64,000 nucleotides of DNA from Micromonospora sp. MA102 (GTDB taxonomy: Bacteria > Actinomycetota > Actinomycetes > Mycobacteriales > Micromonosporaceae): contig NZ_JAMWEG010000008.1 of the NCBI RefSeq assembly GCF_025460765.1, forward strand, positions 62,001-126,000, read 5' to 3'. Made by a program: the position numbers and the translations under genes. The notes below the pieces were generated by a model that saw only the letters and a program-made list of their open reading frames with translations, searched no databases and was not told where the DNA came from. Below, piece by piece: positions 43,811 through 53,130 of this stretch; position 1 is the first letter of the stretch; each line of letters opens with the position of its first letter.

Positions 43811-44216
43811 CGGTCGCCGCCGTGCGGGCCGGTGCGCTGAGGTTCTCGCCGACCCGGATGACCAGCATGGCCATCTCGTACGCCACCAGGCCGATGTCGG
43901 CGTCGGCGTCGCTCACCACGGCCAGGCAGGCGCCCTGCCCGGCGGCCGTGACGAACAGGTAGGCCGATTCCATCTCCACCACGGTCTGCCGGACCGCACC
44001 GCCACCCACGTGCCGGGTGGCCCCCTTGGCGAGGCTGGAGAAACCGGAGGCCAGGGCGCAGAGGTGTTCCGCGTCGGTGCGGTCCAGCTCGGCGGACGCG
44101 CCGAGCAGGAGGCCGTCCGCCGACAGCACCACCGCCTGGCGGGCGCCCGGCACCCGCTCCACCAGGTCGTCGAGCAACCAGTCGAGATCGGCGTTCTGCC
44201 GCGTCGTGTGCACCAC
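43800..44216 (-). CDS. Conservon roadblock/LC7 protein (CvnB-type)
   Basis: The 138-residue roadblock/LC7-fold protein contains LDWLLDDLVERVPGARQAVVLSADGLLLGASAELDRTDAEHLCALASGFSSLAKG in pattern. It would act as the regulator that modulates the GTPase. GTG start overlaps the histidine kinase stop by 1 nt (TAGTG). Gene order kinase-roadblock-DUF742-GTPase is that of Streptomyces conservons. Confidence 0.93.
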   Translation of the reverse strand: MVHTTRQNADLDWLLDDLVERVPGARQAVVLSADGLLLGASAELDRTDAEHLCALASGFSSLAKGATRHVGGGAVRQTVVEMESAYLFVTAAGQGACLAVVSDADADIGLVAYEMAMLVIRVGENLSAPARTAATDAG

Positions 44217-46636
44217 TAGGCGTCCCTCTCAGTCGCGGTTCGTTGGTCCGGAGCCGCCGCCGGTTCGGGCGGGGAGGGCTCGGTGGCCCGGGTACGGGCC
44301 GCGTCGGTGGGCGGAGCGCCGGCCCGGCCCGGGGCGGCGGTGGGGTCGGCGGCCGGTCCGCCGGCCGCCGCCGGGGCGGGCCGGCTGCGGGCCGCGCCGG
44401 GGTCGGTGGCGGCGCGGGAGCCGTCACGGCGGCCCCGGGCGGTGCCGGCCTGGAGCGCGGACATGGCTCGCCGGGCCTCCTCGGGCGGACGGTGCGCCGG
44501 GTTGTCCGCGACGACCGGCCGGGGCCGGGCCGCCGGCCCGCGCCGACGGACCCGGCGGGGCAGGCCGTCGGCGTCGGCCGGCGTCTCGACGCTGGAGGGA
44601 CGGCCGTTGGGCAGCGGCACGACCGCCGACTCGGGGCGGTCCCGGCCGGGCCGGGAAGCCCGTGTCCGGGGGACCGTGGCCAGCCGGGTCACCTTGGCCA
44701 TCCGCCGGTCGTCCCGCCCGGGTCGGTCGGCGTCCGGGCCGGTCGGGCCGATCGCCGGCTCGGCGGTGATCAGGTCCGACGGGACGAACACGGCGGCCGT
44801 GATCCCGCCGGGCGCGGCGGGCCGGAGCTCGACCCGGACGCCGTGCCGGGCGGCCAGCCGGGCGACCACGAAGTGGCCGAGCCGGGCGCTGTCGGTCGGG
44901 TCGAACTCCGGGGCGTGGGACAGCTTGCGGTTGGCGTCCGCCAGGGCCGTCGGGGACATGCCGAGCCCCCGGTCGGTGATCTCGACGGTGTAGCCGCCGG
45001 GCACCGTGCGGCCGGTGATGTCCACCCGGGTGCCGGGCGGAGAGAAGACGGTGGCGTTCTCGACCAGCTCGGCCAGCAGGTGGATCAGGTCGCCGACGGC
45101 ACGCCCGAGCACACCGGCCGGCTGGACCTCGCCCACGTCGATCCGGTCGTACGACTCGACCTCGGAGATCGCGCCGCGCACCACGTCGACCGCGGCGACC
45201 GGGTTGCGCCAGCCCCGGCCGGGGGCCGCGCCGGCCAGGATGACCAGGTCCTCGGCGTGCCGCCGGAGCCGGGTGGCGAGGTGGTCGACCTGGAACAGCC
45301 CGGCCAGCTCGTCCGGGTCCTCGGTCCGCCGCTCCAGCCGGTCCAGCAGGGCCAGCTGCCGGTGCACCAGGCCCTGACTGCGCCGGGCGATGTTCAGGAA
45401 GACCTCGTTGAGGCCGCGGCGCAGCGTGACCTCGTCGACGGCCGCCTGCACGGCCGTGCGGCGCACCTCGTTGAAGGCGCGCCCCACCTGGCCGATCTCG
45501 TCGCCACCGTGGTCCAGCTCGGGCGCCTCGCGGGCGACGTCGACCTCCTCGCCGCGGCGCAGCCGGGCCACCACGTCGGGCAGGCGGTGCTCGGCCATCT
45601 CCAGCGCGGCGGTGCGGACGCCGGTGAGCCGGCGGTCCAGGGACCGGCCGACCCGCAGCGCCACCAGCACGCAGACCACGATGGCGACCAGGCCGAGCAC
45701 CCCGGCGGCGGCCAGCCGGACCAGGATCTGGACCGCCATGGGCACGGACCGCTCGGTGAGGGTGTCCGCGCCGCGCAGCTCGAAGTCCCGCAGGCCCTGC
45801 GAGACCGCGGCGTGGCTGGTCTCCCAGGCCCGGATGTCGAACCCGGCCGGCAGGTCGCGGGCGCGGACCAGGGTGTCCTGGAGGGCGCGCAGCCGGACGA
45901 ACGCCTCCCCCTCGGTGAGCCGCTGGTAGCCGGTCCGCTCGGCGGGCGGCAGGTCGGCCACCGCGTTCTCGGCCAGGAAGCGCTGGTTCTCGATGGTGCG
46001 GACCAGCTGCTCGTGCTCACCCTCGGCGTACCGGCCGGCGGTGACCGCGCCGGCCAGCAGCGCGTCGGCCTGGCCGAGCAGCTCCCGGGACCGGCCGAGC
46101 CCGGTGAGCGCCAGCGCCTGCCGGTTGAGCTGGGCGTCGGGCAGCGTGGCCATGGCCGCGAAGGTCTGGAAGGCGGAGCCGATCATCCCGCTGTAGAGCC
46201 CGACGGCGCCGGCCTGGTCCACCTTCCGGCCGTCGATGAAGCCCCGTCCCGCCGGCAGCGCGTCGAGGGCCGACACCAGCTGGTCGAGCCGGGCGTCGAG
46301 AAGGTCGTCGGCGGCGTCGCGGAGCTTGTCCCCGTCGACCCGGCGGCGCAGCTCGGCGATCGCCCGGTCGGTGCGGACGCGCTGCTCGGCCAGGGCCGGC
46401 ACGGCGGTGTCACCGGCGAGCTGGACGACCGAGAGCCGGCGTTCCCGTTGCAGCTCGGCGACCACGCTCTCACCGGGCCGGCCCAGGTCATAGAGGAGGG
46501 TGCGGGCGGCGAGCAGGTCGAGGGCCGGCCCGAAGGTCAGCGTGGTGGCGAAGATCCACAGTGCCAGCAGCCCGGTCACCGGACCGATGACCAGCGCGGT
46601 CAGCTTGGCGCGGATCGGCCAGTCTCGGGTGTTCAT
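44216..46636 (-). CDS. Conservon sensor histidine kinase (CvnA-type, nitrate-sensor fold)
   Basis: The 806-residue membrane kinase has a first TM at ~10-32, an extracellular helical nitrate/nitrite-sensor-like domain, a second TM at ~300-325, a HAMP region, and a kinase core with N-box LAELVENATVFSPPGT and G-box DRGLGMSPTALADANRKLS. The H-box is atypical, as usual for CvnA. The last ~150 residues are a Pro/Arg/Ala-rich disordered tail. The ATG at 46636 was preferred to an open frame 39 codons longer. Confidence 0.9.
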   Translation of the reverse strand: MNTRDWPIRAKLTALVIGPVTGLLALWIFATTLTFGPALDLLAARTLLYDLGRPGESVVAELQRERRLSVVQLAGDTAVPALAEQRVRTDRAIAELRRRVDGDKLRDAADDLLDARLDQLVSALDALPAGRGFIDGRKVDQAGAVGLYSGMIGSAFQTFAAMATLPDAQLNRQALALTGLGRSRELLGQADALLAGAVTAGRYAEGEHEQLVRTIENQRFLAENAVADLPPAERTGYQRLTEGEAFVRLRALQDTLVRARDLPAGFDIRAWETSHAAVSQGLRDFELRGADTLTERSVPMAVQILVRLAAAGVLGLVAIVVCVLVALRVGRSLDRRLTGVRTAALEMAEHRLPDVVARLRRGEEVDVAREAPELDHGGDEIGQVGRAFNEVRRTAVQAAVDEVTLRRGLNEVFLNIARRSQGLVHRQLALLDRLERRTEDPDELAGLFQVDHLATRLRRHAEDLVILAGAAPGRGWRNPVAAVDVVRGAISEVESYDRIDVGEVQPAGVLGRAVGDLIHLLAELVENATVFSPPGTRVDITGRTVPGGYTVEITDRGLGMSPTALADANRKLSHAPEFDPTDSARLGHFVVARLAARHGVRVELRPAAPGGITAAVFVPSDLITAEPAIGPTGPDADRPGRDDRRMAKVTRLATVPRTRASRPGRDRPESAVVPLPNGRPSSVETPADADGLPRRVRRRGPAARPRPVVADNPAHRPPEEARRAMSALQAGTARGRRDGSRAATDPGAARSRPAPAAAGGPAADPTAAPGRAGAPPTDAARTRATEPSPPEPAAAPDQRTATERDA

Positions 46637-47086
46637 CCAACCTCGCCCGGGGGAAGGTGTCGCAGGGGTGGCGCCGGCACCGGCCGGAGGGCCGCGACGC
46701 CGGGCCCCGGCCCGGGCGCCTTGGGCAGGATACGTAATCCCAGCCGGATGCACTACCGGCCGTCTCGCCCCTCACTACGGTCCGGAATGTTCGCTGTGGA
46801 CACCGTTGGACGGCAGAGCACCGCCGGAAGGGACCGGCGGGATTTCGTCCACAAGGGGCGTACGGGAGACCGGCTCGCCGGCCCCGTCGCGCGCCGCCCG
46901 GAGCGGACGCCCGGTTCGTCACCCGAACGCCGCTTCTGGGGCCGGTCCACCTTTCCCGGCGCGGAACGGATGTGTGGCCGGCCGTGCCGTGGGCAGGCTC
47001 CGGGGGCACGATCGCGCAGGAAAGTACCGCCGATCGGGATTGACGATCACGGACCGGAGGGAATACCAGCGGGCGAAGGAGGAGCC
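46637..47086. other. Divergent intergenic region before the conservon
   Basis: 450 nt without a supported gene. It should contain the conservon promoter and that of the plus-strand membrane-protein gene. A small symmetric element GGATACGTAATCC at 46728-46740 includes TATCCT on the minus strand, which could be a -10. The ribosome-binding site GAAGGAGGAG for the plus gene ends at the right edge. Confidence 0.35.
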
Positions 47087-47680
47087 ATGTCGCCCACCCA
47101 GGTAGTCGTCATAGTCATCGTCGTTCTGGTGCTCGCGGCGCTCGCCGCGGTCGCCGTGGTCGCCAGCCGCCGCCGGGCCCTCAGGCAGCGTTTCGGCCCC
47201 GAGTACGACCGGGCCGTCGCCGAGCAGGACAGCCGCGGCGCCGCCGAGCGGGAGCTGCGCGAGCGGGAGCGCCGCCACGCCGAGCTGGAGCTGACCCCGC
47301 TCAGCCCGGAGTCCCGGGCCCGCTACGCCGCCGCCTGGGAGGAACTCCAGGTGCGTTTCGTCGACTCCCCCGCGGAAACCGTCGGCGACGCCGACGAACT
47401 GGTCACCCGGCTGATCGCGGAGCGCGGGTACCCCACCGGGGACTTCTCCGAACAGATCGCCCACCTCTCCGTCGAGCACGCCCGCACCCTCACCCACTAC
47501 CGCGACGCCCACGACATCCGGCTGCGCAACGAGCGCGGCGAGGCCGGCACCGAGGATCTCCGACAGGCGCTCGTGCACTACCGCGCCCTCTTCGCCGACC
47601 TGCTCGGCGAGGACCCGGTCGGGCACCAGCCGCCGGAGCAGCGCGACCCCGACCACGAGCACGACGCCACGAGCCGCTGA
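47087..47680 (+). CDS. Single-pass membrane protein with a repeated actinobacterial helical domain
   Basis: The 197-residue protein has one N-terminal transmembrane helix (TQVVVIVIVVLVLAALAAVAVVA), a charged linker and a cytoplasmic helical domain (~75-180) with WEELQVRFVDSPAETVGDADELVTRL and EDLRQALVHYRALFADLLGE. The next protein ends in a closely similar domain. Function unknown. The gene pair is 13 nt apart and likely co-transcribed. Excellent ribosome-binding site AAGGAGGAG. Confidence 0.75.
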   Translation: MSPTQVVVIVIVVLVLAALAAVAVVASRRRALRQRFGPEYDRAVAEQDSRGAAERELRERERRHAELELTPLSPESRARYAAAWEELQVRFVDSPAETVGDADELVTRLIAERGYPTGDFSEQIAHLSVEHARTLTHYRDAHDIRLRNERGEAGTEDLRQALVHYRALFADLLGEDPVGHQPPEQRDPDHEHDATSR

Positions 47681-47693
47681 GGAGGCCGCCGCC

Positions 47694-48644
47694 ATGCGTC
47701 AGGAAGAGCAGCAGGTCACGCAGGACCACCCCGAGGCCGTCCGGTCCACGCCGGTGCCGGTCCCGCCCTCGGGCGACCGGGCCGCCGGCGACGGGCCCGA
47801 CGCCGACCGGGCCGACGTGCCCGAGGACGCCCTGGACGACCGGGGCACCTTCGACGACCCGGCGGTCGCCGACGAGCGCGCCGAGCGCCGGGACGCGGGA
47901 TCCGACGAGACCCGGGCGTACGACGCCGGGGAACTCAGCGACGCGGAGGCCGCCGACGCCGACGACCGTCCGGTGTACCACGACCCCGCGCCGCTGCCGA
48001 CCGCCTTCGGGGCGACCTCGGTGGGCGACGCGGTGGCCGCCTCGGCGATGGCCAGCGGCCGGCCCGAGGACGAGCGGGACCCGCGCGGCGAGGACACCGC
48101 CGCGCCGGGCGACGGCGCTCCGGGCCGGACCGACGCGTTCGACGACGAGCGGGCCGACCCGACGGCGGGCGACCGGCTGCACGACCCGGACCGCTGGGAG
48201 GCGGCCCACTCCGGCGCGGCGCCCGACGACGGCCCGGCCGCCGCCGGGGCCGGGTACGGCAGCGCCGAGCCGGCGATGGTCGACCCGGACACGAGCACCG
48301 CCGCGGCCGGCGCGGGCGCGGCCGGCGCCGCCCTGGCCGGTGCGGCCCGGCCCACGCCGGGCGCCGTGCCGGCGGACGCGGCCACCCTCTTCGCCGAGGA
48401 GACCGCCCAGGACTTCCGGGACCGCTGGCGGGACGTCCAGCTCCGCTTCGTGGACGACCCGCAGGCGGCGGTCGGCGAGGCGCAGTCGCTGGTGGAGGAG
48501 GCCATCGAGGCGCTCTCCGCCGCGCTGCGCGAGCAGAAGACCAGGCTGGGCAGCTGGCAGGAGTCCGGCTCGACCGACACCGAGCAGCTCAGGGTCGCCG
48601 TGCGCGGCTACCGGGACTTCCTGGACCGGGTCCTGGGCCGCTGA
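47694..48644 (+). CDS. Acidic protein with C-terminal domain paralogous to its neighbour
   Basis: The 316-residue protein is mostly acidic, Ala/Asp/Gly-rich and probably disordered (residues 1-230). It ends in a helical domain (~232-316): DFRDRWRDVQLRFVDDPQAAVGEAQSLVEEAI and EQLRVAVRGYRDFLDRVLG. The pattern W..(V/L)Q(V/L)RFVD.P..AVG.A..LV is shared with the preceding membrane protein. The two may interact or have arisen by duplication. A perfect 13-bp terminator follows. Confidence 0.72.
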   Translation: MRQEEQQVTQDHPEAVRSTPVPVPPSGDRAAGDGPDADRADVPEDALDDRGTFDDPAVADERAERRDAGSDETRAYDAGELSDAEAADADDRPVYHDPAPLPTAFGATSVGDAVAASAMASGRPEDERDPRGEDTAAPGDGAPGRTDAFDDERADPTAGDRLHDPDRWEAAHSGAAPDDGPAAAGAGYGSAEPAMVDPDTSTAAAGAGAAGAALAGAARPTPGAVPADAATLFAEETAQDFRDRWRDVQLRFVDDPQAAVGEAQSLVEEAIEALSAALREQKTRLGSWQESGSTDTEQLRVAVRGYRDFLDRVLGR

Positions 48645-48658
48645 TGACACCTCTCCGC

Positions 48659-48689
48659 GGAGCCCCGGCCGGTGAACGGCCGGGGCTCC
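48659..48689 (+). terminator. Intrinsic stem-loop after the acidic protein gene
   Basis: A perfect 13-bp stem (48659-48671 with 48677-48689) has loop GTGAA, 14 nt past the stop. Confidence 0.7.
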
Positions 48690-48775
48690 ACCATGTGCGA
48701 CAGACCGCACTCCCGGCATGAAAATTCCCAAAGTGGGTACGTGCGGGCGCAGTGTCGCCAGGGAGGGAGCACGGG

Positions 48776-50431
48776 ATGGGTGACGGCCTTCGGTTGGACA
48801 TGAACGCCCTGGACTATCTGATCCTGGCGCTCTACTTCATCACGGTCCTCGGCATCGGTTTCGCCGCACGCCGGGCCATCCGGACCAGTGTGGACTTCTT
48901 CCTCTCCGGGCGGTCACTGCCCGCCTGGGTCACCGGCCTCGCGTTCGTCTCGGCGAACCTGGGCGCCCTGGAGATCATCGGCATGGCGGCCAACGGCGCC
49001 CAGTACGGCGCCATGACCGTCCACTACTACTGGATCGGCGCCGTGCCGGCGATGGTCTTCCTGGGCATCGTGATGATGCCCTTCTACTACGGCTCGAAGG
49101 TCCGCAGCGTCCCCGAGTACCTGCGGCTGCGCTTCAACCGGCCGACCCACCTGCTGAACGCGATCAGCTTCGCGGTCGCCCAGGTGCTCATCGCCGGCGT
49201 CAACCTCTACGCGCTCGCGCTGATCATGCAGGCGCTGCTCGGCTGGCCGCTCTGGGTCGCGATCGTGATCGGCGCATTGATCGTGCTGGCCTACATCACC
49301 ATCGGCGGCCTGTCCGGCGCGATCTACAACGAGGTGCTCCAGTTCTTCGTGATCATCGCCGGCCTGGTGCCGATCACCGTGATCGGCCTCGTGAAGGTCG
49401 GCGGCGTGAACGGCCTGATGGACGCGGTCCGCGACTCCAAGCTCGGCGAGGCCGGGCTGCACGCCTGGCAGGGCACCGGCAGCACGGACAACCCGCTGGG
49501 CGCGCACTGGCTGGGCATCGTGTTCGGCCTCGGCTTCGTGCTCTCGTTCGGCTACTGGACCACCAACTTCGCCGAGGTCCAGCGCGCCCTGTCCGCGCGG
49601 AACATGAGCGCCGCCCGCCGGACCCCCATCATCGGCGCGTACCCGAAGCTGTTCATCCCGCTGGTCACCGTGATCCCCGGCCTGATCGCCCTGGTCACCG
49701 TCAAGGGGCTCGGCGCCGAGGAGGGCGACCTGGTCTACAACAACGCGATCCCGCTGCTCATGCGCGACCTGCTGCCCAACGGGGTGCTCGGCATCGCGGT
49801 CACCGGTCTGGTGGCCTCGTTCATGGCCGGCATGGCCGCCAACGTCAGCGGGTTCAACACCGTGTTCACGTACGACATCTGGCAGGCGTACTTCAGGCGG
49901 GACCGCCCGGACGAGTACTACGTGAAGGTGGGCCGGATCGCCACCGTGGTGGCGGTGGTGGTCGGCATCGGCACGGCGTTCATCGCGGCCGGGTTCAGCA
50001 ACATCATGAACTACATCCAGGCCCTGTTCTCCGTGTTCAACGCCCCGCTCTTCGGCACCTTCATCATCGGCATGTTCTGGCGGCGGATGAGCCCGCTCGC
50101 CGGCTTCTGGTCGCTGCTGGCGGGCACCGTGGTGGCGATCGGGACCTACCTGCTGCACCTGGGCCACGTCGTCCGCTTCAACTCCGACCTGGAGGAGAGC
50201 TTCTGGGGTGCCGGCCTCGCCTTCGTGACCGTCGCCGTCGTGGCGGCGATCCTCACCCCGCTGACCCGGCCGAAGCGGGACGACGAGCTGACCGGCCTGG
50301 TCTACGGCCTGAGCGACGCCACACTGAAGGACGACTCGCTGGCCGGCGACGCCGCCTGGTACCGCTCGCCGGTGCTGCTCGGCGTGATCGCCGTGGTCCT
50401 CGCCGCCCTGTTCTACATCCCGGTCTTCTGA
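48776..50431 (+). CDS. Sodium/solute symporter (SSS family)
   Basis: The 551-residue transporter has ~14 predicted membrane helices of the LeuT-like SSS fold: DFFLSGRSLPAWVTGLAFVSANLGALEIIGMAANGAQYG, KVRSVPEYLRLRFNRPTHLLNA, GGLSGAIYNEVLQFFVIIAGLVP and GFGYWTTNFAEVQRALSARNMSAARRTPIIGA-like segments. It resembles sugar (galactose/glucose) symporters. ATG at 48776 with GGGAGGG 8 nt upstream. A small membrane protein follows 16 nt later and probably forms part of the unit. Confidence 0.9.
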   Translation: MGDGLRLDMNALDYLILALYFITVLGIGFAARRAIRTSVDFFLSGRSLPAWVTGLAFVSANLGALEIIGMAANGAQYGAMTVHYYWIGAVPAMVFLGIVMMPFYYGSKVRSVPEYLRLRFNRPTHLLNAISFAVAQVLIAGVNLYALALIMQALLGWPLWVAIVIGALIVLAYITIGGLSGAIYNEVLQFFVIIAGLVPITVIGLVKVGGVNGLMDAVRDSKLGEAGLHAWQGTGSTDNPLGAHWLGIVFGLGFVLSFGYWTTNFAEVQRALSARNMSAARRTPIIGAYPKLFIPLVTVIPGLIALVTVKGLGAEEGDLVYNNAIPLLMRDLLPNGVLGIAVTGLVASFMAGMAANVSGFNTVFTYDIWQAYFRRDRPDEYYVKVGRIATVVAVVVGIGTAFIAAGFSNIMNYIQALFSVFNAPLFGTFIIGMFWRRMSPLAGFWSLLAGTVVAIGTYLLHLGHVVRFNSDLEESFWGAGLAFVTVAVVAAILTPLTRPKRDDELTGLVYGLSDATLKDDSLAGDAAWYRSPVLLGVIAVVLAALFYIPVF

Positions 50432-50447
50432 GAAAGGGAGGCACGCC

Positions 50448-50768
50448 ATGGCAGACAACCCCGAACGCCACTCCCGTAGCGAGGCCCACGACCCGCTGGT
50501 CGAGGAGACCGAGGCCGAGGAGGCCCGGTCGGCGGCGGCGCGGCTGTTCGACATCCGCCGGGTGATCGGCGGGTTGTTCGTCGCGTACGGGCTGATCGTG
50601 GGCCTCATGGGCCTCTTCGACTCGTCCGCCGAGATCGACAAGGCGCAGGGCGTCCGGATCAACCTCTGGGCGGGCCTGGTGATGCTCGCCTTCGGGCTGC
50701 TGATGCTGCTCTGGCAGTGGTTGCGCCCGACCGAGCCGCCGGAGCCACGCGCCGCCGACGAGCGCTGA
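50448..50768 (+). CDS. Small two-TM protein linked to the SSS symporter
   Basis: The 106-residue protein has an acidic N-terminus and two transmembrane helices (GGLFVAYGLIVGLMGLF; NLWAGLVMLAFGLLMLLWQWL). The same pairing with SSS symporters recurs in actinobacteria. It may stabilise the transporter; function untested. ATG with GAAAGGGAGG upstream. Confidence 0.75.
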   Translation: MADNPERHSRSEAHDPLVEETEAEEARSAAARLFDIRRVIGGLFVAYGLIVGLMGLFDSSAEIDKAQGVRINLWAGLVMLAFGLLMLLWQWLRPTEPPEPRAADER

Positions 50769-50772
50769 CCGC

Positions 50773-50798
50773 GGCCCCGGGACGCCCGTCCCGGGGCC
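50773..50798 (+). terminator. Stem-loop after the symporter operon
   Basis: A 12-bp inverted repeat (50773-50784 with 50787-50798) with a minimal loop, so the top pairs will be open. It starts 5 nt past the stop. Confidence 0.55.
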
Positions 50799-50865
50799 GT
50801 CGGCATGGCCGGGGCCGCACGGGGTACGCCGTGGGGATCACGGAAAGGGACAGGAGGGCAGCAGC

Positions 50866-51249
50866 ATGACGGATCGTGACCGCGGTGGCGAGCGGCCGCT
50901 GGAGGAGACCCCCGAGGTGGCCGCCGCGGTGGACGACGACAGCACGGTGCCGCAGCTGCGCACCGGTGGCACCGACCCGGACAATCCCGTCTTCACCGAG
51001 CCCGACGGCGCGGTGCCCGACACCGGCTCGCCGGACATCCTCGGCGACCCGTACGCGGCCGGGACCGGAGCGACCGGCACCGGCACGGGGGCGGGCGGGG
51101 ACAACATCCGCACCGGGGCCGAGCAGCCGTGGGACCCCGAGGACCTGGTGATGGCCCGGGGCCAGGACATGACCCCGGAGAACCTGGAGCGGGCCCGCCG
51201 CGACCTGGCCGAGCTGGGCCGGGCGGCGATCGAGAAGACGGTGCCCTGA
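50866..51249 (+). CDS. Acidic hypothetical protein
   Basis: The 127-residue acidic, Gly/Thr-rich protein has a short helical C-terminus (EDLVMARGQDMTPENLERARRDLAELGRAAIEKTVP). The PWDPEDLVxAxGxDPTPxNLxxAR-like motif recurs in small actinobacterial proteins of unknown role. ATG with GGACAGGAGGG upstream. A long hairpin follows. Confidence 0.65.
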   Translation: MTDRDRGGERPLEETPEVAAAVDDDSTVPQLRTGGTDPDNPVFTEPDGAVPDTGSPDILGDPYAAGTGATGTGTGAGGDNIRTGAEQPWDPEDLVMARGQDMTPENLERARRDLAELGRAAIEKTVP

Positions 51250-51256
51250 CGCCCGG

Positions 51257-51291
51257 GGGCCCCTGGTCGACGTGGGGTCGACCAGGGGCCC
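51257..51291 (+). terminator. Long hairpin between convergent genes
   Basis: A perfect 15-bp stem (51257-51271 with 51277-51291), extendable by a few pairs with one mismatch, lies between the acidic protein and the cellulase gene. Confidence 0.7.
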
Positions 51292-51348
51292 GGGGAACCC
51301 GCGCGGCGGTGCCTCACTCCCGCCGCGGCGGGTGGGCTGGCCGCCGGA

Positions 51349-53130
51349 TCAGGAGAGCGGCGGGTAGGCGTTCTGCATCAGCTGCTGGAACTGGGCGGGG
51401 AACCACGCACCGGAGATCGGCGCGTTCGGCAGGGCGCCGGACAGGTTGTTGCCGTTGCGGGCGTTACCGGTGTACGTCGGGTCGCACATCCGGTCGAAGC
51501 CCTTGCCCTCGTCGTTCGGGATGGCCGTGCTGGAGCCGTCCGACTCACCCGGGGGCTTCACCCAGACGTACGCGTCGATGCCCGACTCCGGGTTGGCCCG
51601 CGGCCGCTCGCCGAGGCCCGCGCCGGCCTGGTTGCACCAGTTGCCGGTGTGGTAGCGCCGGTCGATCCGACCCCCGTCGACGTAGGCGTCGACGCTGGTC
51701 AGCGGGCCCGGGCCGGTGGGCCGGGCGGTGCCGCCCCAACCGTTGCGGGACGTGTCGATCAGCATGCCGATACCGCTGTCGAAGCCGACCGAGACCAGCT
51801 TCTGCCGGAACGCCTGGGCGAACGAGAGCTCGTCGACGTACTGGTTCCAGTCGATCCACTTGGACTGCCGCACGGTCTGGCCGTTCACCGAGTCGGTGAC
51901 CTTGACGTACGGCTCCTTCAGCGCCGAGTAGTTGGCGGTGTTGACGATGAAGCCGTGCACGTTGTGGACGGTGCTGCCGGACGCGACGGCGGCGGCCTTG
52001 AGCTGGTCGGCGACCGGGCCGAAGTTGCTGTCCCAGCCGATCCACCCGTGGTGGGCGGCGTCGATGTAGTTGTAGACGTTGCCGATCGCACCCAGCTTCG
52101 CCAGGGCGTAGCCGACACCGTTGACGTACGCGCCGTTGGCCTTGACCGTGTCGCACATCGCGGTGCCGCCCGCGTTGCCCGAGGTGTTGGTCACCAGGTT
52201 GGGCAGCGAGTCGATCTCGATGATGTTGACGATGCGCAGGTTCTTGTACTTCGCGTCGCCCTGGATCGCGGCGATCGGGTCGATGTACTCGGCCTTGTAG
52301 CGGGGCAGCTCGTCGGGGCCCAGTTCACCGTTCGAGGCGAGCGCCGAGCAGTCCCGGCCGGGCAGGTTGTAGATGACGAACTGGATGTAGCCGGCGCCCT
52401 GGGCGAGGGCCGCGTCCAGGTGGTCGCGGACGCCCATCGAGCCGTTCGAGCTGCTGCCGTCGGTGCCCTCGATCGCGGCGATCCGGTCCAGCCAGACCGC
52501 GGTCGGGTTGTTCGACACCCGGTTGCCGCCGGACACCGACTCGGCCTTGGCCTTCCACTCGGGGTTCACGTACCCCTTCACCCCGGCGTACGGGTTGTCG
52601 ACCTTCTGGCCCGGCGTGGTCGGCGTCGGGCTGGGGCTGGTCGGCGTGGGGCTGGGGCTGGTCGGCGTCGGGGTCGGGCTGGTCGGCGTCGGGCTGGTGG
52701 TGCCGCCGTTGCAGACCGTGCCGTTCAACGTGAATTGGGTCGGCTTCGGGTTGCTGCCGCTCCAGGCGCCGTTGAACCCGATGCTGGTGCTGGCGCCGGT
52801 ACCCAGCGACCCGTTGTAGGACTCGTTCTGGGCGGTGACGTTCTGGCCGCTCTGCGACCACTTCGCCGACCAGCCCTGCTGCACCTTCTGGCTGCTGTTC
52901 GGGAACGTGAAGCCGAGGTTCCACGAACTGAGCGGGTCACCGAGGTTCCTGATGTTCACCGTGGCGGTGAAGCCACCGGGCCAGTCGCTGGTGGTGTAGT
53001 CCACGCTGCACTGGGTCGCGGCCTGCGCCGCGGTGACCGGGAGGGTCACCAGTCCACCGGCGACCAGGACGCCCGCGCCGGTCAGCGCTAGCGCCCGACT
53101 GCGGCCGGACAGCCTTCTCCACAGATTCAT
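51349..53130 (-). CDS. Secreted GH6 cellulase with N-terminal CBM2
   Basis: The 593-residue enzyme has a signal peptide (ALALTGAGVLVAGGLVTLPVTAAQAA), a CBM2 cellulose-binding domain at ~38-140 (CSVDYTTSDWPGGFTATVNIRNLG ... WSAKWSQSGQNVTAQNESYNG), a (TPTSP)-type linker, and a GH6 domain (~175-593). GH6 signatures: QFVIYNLPGRDCSALASNGE (catalytic Asp in RDC), VNIIEIDSLPNLVTN, YIDAAHHGWIGW and WVKPPGESDG. It cleaves cellulose from the non-reducing end (cellobiohydrolase or endoglucanase). ATG at 53130 with GGAG 9 nt upstream; the longer frame to 53916 is not coding. A CebR-like box controls the promoter 250 nt upstream. Confidence 0.95.
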   Translation of the reverse strand: MNLWRRLSGRSRALALTGAGVLVAGGLVTLPVTAAQAATQCSVDYTTSDWPGGFTATVNIRNLGDPLSSWNLGFTFPNSSQKVQQGWSAKWSQSGQNVTAQNESYNGSLGTGASTSIGFNGAWSGSNPKPTQFTLNGTVCNGGTTSPTPTSPTPTPTSPSPTPTSPSPTPTTPGQKVDNPYAGVKGYVNPEWKAKAESVSGGNRVSNNPTAVWLDRIAAIEGTDGSSSNGSMGVRDHLDAALAQGAGYIQFVIYNLPGRDCSALASNGELGPDELPRYKAEYIDPIAAIQGDAKYKNLRIVNIIEIDSLPNLVTNTSGNAGGTAMCDTVKANGAYVNGVGYALAKLGAIGNVYNYIDAAHHGWIGWDSNFGPVADQLKAAAVASGSTVHNVHGFIVNTANYSALKEPYVKVTDSVNGQTVRQSKWIDWNQYVDELSFAQAFRQKLVSVGFDSGIGMLIDTSRNGWGGTARPTGPGPLTSVDAYVDGGRIDRRYHTGNWCNQAGAGLGERPRANPESGIDAYVWVKPPGESDGSSTAIPNDEGKGFDRMCDPTYTGNARNGNNLSGALPNAPISGAWFPAQFQQLMQNAYPPLS

